A stretch of DNA of 64,000 bases. Source: Parvibaculum sp041688015 (GTDB lineage: Bacteria; Pseudomonadota; Alphaproteobacteria; Parvibaculales; Parvibaculaceae). The DNA lies in NCBI GenBank assembly GCA_041688015.1, contig JBDNIY010000003.1:1-64000 (forward strand), read 5' to 3'. This document shows, piece by piece, positions 63,320-64,000 of the stretch. The first letter of the stretch is position 1. The number at the start of each line of letters is the position of its first letter. The notes under the pieces are model-generated. The model searched no databases and was not told the DNA's origin. It saw nothing but the letters and a program-made list of their open reading frames with translations. The translations under genes were made by a program, and so were the position numbers.

Positions 63320-63988
63320 ATGATCATCCTGCTAGCCGATGACCATCCAATCTTTACAGATGCGCTCGAACGTCAATTATTGGCGGCTTACCCTGACGTC
63401 ATTATTCATTAGGCAGAAGATCTGTTGGCTGCCAAAGATGTCATGTCACGCGTCAAGGATCTATCCCTGGCGGTCCTCGATTGGGATATGCCGGGCATGC
63501 AAGGCCCAATCAGTATCTAGGCGCTACGCGACGCCCACCCCGATCTCAAGATTGTCATCCTGTCAGGCCGCATCGACGATGCGACGGTGCATGAAGTGCT
63601 GAGCCTCGACGTCAAGGGCTTCATCCCCAAGTCGTCCCCCGGCAATGCCATCGTCTTCGCGCTCTCCCTCATCCTTAATGGCGGCACCTATATCCCGGTC
63701 GAAACCGCACTCTCGCAAGGGCGCGCCGTTGAGACGCCGACACAAAACAAAACCAACGCGGTAGATCGCCCGGCCAAGGCGCTGACGGCACGTGAGGTTG
63801 AAATTTTAAAGCTGCTGGCCAGCGGCGATTCCAACAAGGAAATTGCGCGCCATCTCGGTGTTCAAGAAATCACCATCAAGATGCACGCAAGCCGCATCTT
63901 CTCAAAACTTCAGGTCCGCAATCGAGTCCAGGCCGTTTCACACGCCTTGAAGACGGGCTTGTTGGGCAAAGAGCATCTTGTTCCCTAA
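63320..63988 (+). pseudogene. LuxR/NarL-type response regulator interrupted by two in-frame TAG codons
   Basis: Read straight from ATG 63320 to TAA, the frame gives a complete 222-codon NarL-type regulator. It has a receiver domain (ADDHP with Asp7-Asp8, phospho-acceptor Asp54 in VLDWDMPGM, KGFIPKSS) and a C-terminal LuxR HTH (LTAREVEILKLLASGDSNKEIARHLGVQEITIKMHASRIFSKL). TAG codons stand at 63410-63412 and 63518-63520. There is no frameshift, so decay is recent or the codons are read through. A residual product could begin at GTG or ATG codons near 63587 and contain the HTH. Confidence 0.85.
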
Positions 63989-64000
63989 CCTGCCGAAGCC

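Noticed and set aside
63320..63988. Genome-wide amber recoding
   Set aside because: Several intact genes in the window end in TAG (for example at 4847, 18560, 38130 and 62549), so TAG works as a normal stop here; only local read-through remains possible.

Overview
The window reads as chromosome of an alphaproteobacterium of moderately high GC, most likely in or near the Hyphomicrobiales. This rests on the conserved run rplU-rpmA-GNAT-obgE-proB-proA-nadD-rsfS-rlmH-gpmI-like-envC-ctpA-deacetylase-rppH, a bacterial phosphatidylcholine synthase, a bactofilin, a complete liv transporter and many acyl-CoA genes. The genus cannot be named from sequence alone. The left edge cuts a TetR-type regulator.

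Layout. 1-7.3 kb: a TetR regulator divergent from an RND pump (lipoprotein adaptor plus HAE1 permease), then a convergent MMPL-type RND exporter. 7.6-9.7 kb: a small secreted protein and an exported MsrA/MsrB pair. 9.8-16 kb (minus strand): a lipid-type operon of single-chain biotin-dependent acyl-CoA carboxylase, acyl-CoA dehydrogenase, crotonase-fold protein and alpha/beta hydrolase. 16-20.5 kb: flavoprotein, DoxX-like, YhhN/lysoplasmalogenase-like, DUF2855 and a low-complexity hypothetical. 20.6-26 kb (minus): livH-M-G-F, a small membrane protein and livK. 26-31.6 kb (minus): histidine kinase overlapping a HerA-like ATPase, a GABA-type aminotransferase and a bactofilin. 32-38.8 kb: an FMN/Fe-S glutamate-synthase-like protein, an acyl-CoA ligase divergent from two adjacent acyl-CoA dehydrogenases, and a STAS/SpoIIAA-like protein.

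38.8-48.7 kb is the accessory region. It opens with a decayed outer-membrane beta-barrel gene. A tightly overlapping four-gene operon of unknown function follows, containing a PD-(D/E)XK nuclease-like protein and a membrane protein. Then come a VirD2-type relaxase with DUF3363 tail, a HigBA toxin-antitoxin pair, a small orphan gene and a large serine recombinase whose reading frame runs into the 3' side of tRNA-Ser(CGA). This looks like a mobilizable or degraded integrative element seated at the tRNA gene; its left boundary was not found.

48.9-63.1 kb is housekeeping: phosphatidylcholine synthase, L21/L27, Obg, proline synthesis, NAD synthesis, ribosome silencing and 23S rRNA methylation, cell-division hydrolase control (EnvC-like, Ctp protease, divergent deacetylase) and RNA pyrophosphohydrolase. 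The phosphoglycerate-mutase-like protein here has lost nearly all catalytic and metal-binding residues. The window ends in a LuxR-type response regulator interrupted by two in-frame TAG codons.

The most interesting items are the uncharacterised four-gene operon (40.1-43.5 kb), the iPGM-like pseudoenzyme, RsfS with a histone-H1-like tail and an apparent CTG start, a 37-bp perfect palindrome upstream of the aminotransferase, a hairpin that could belong to an oriT, and three short tandem duplications that each straddle a stop codon.
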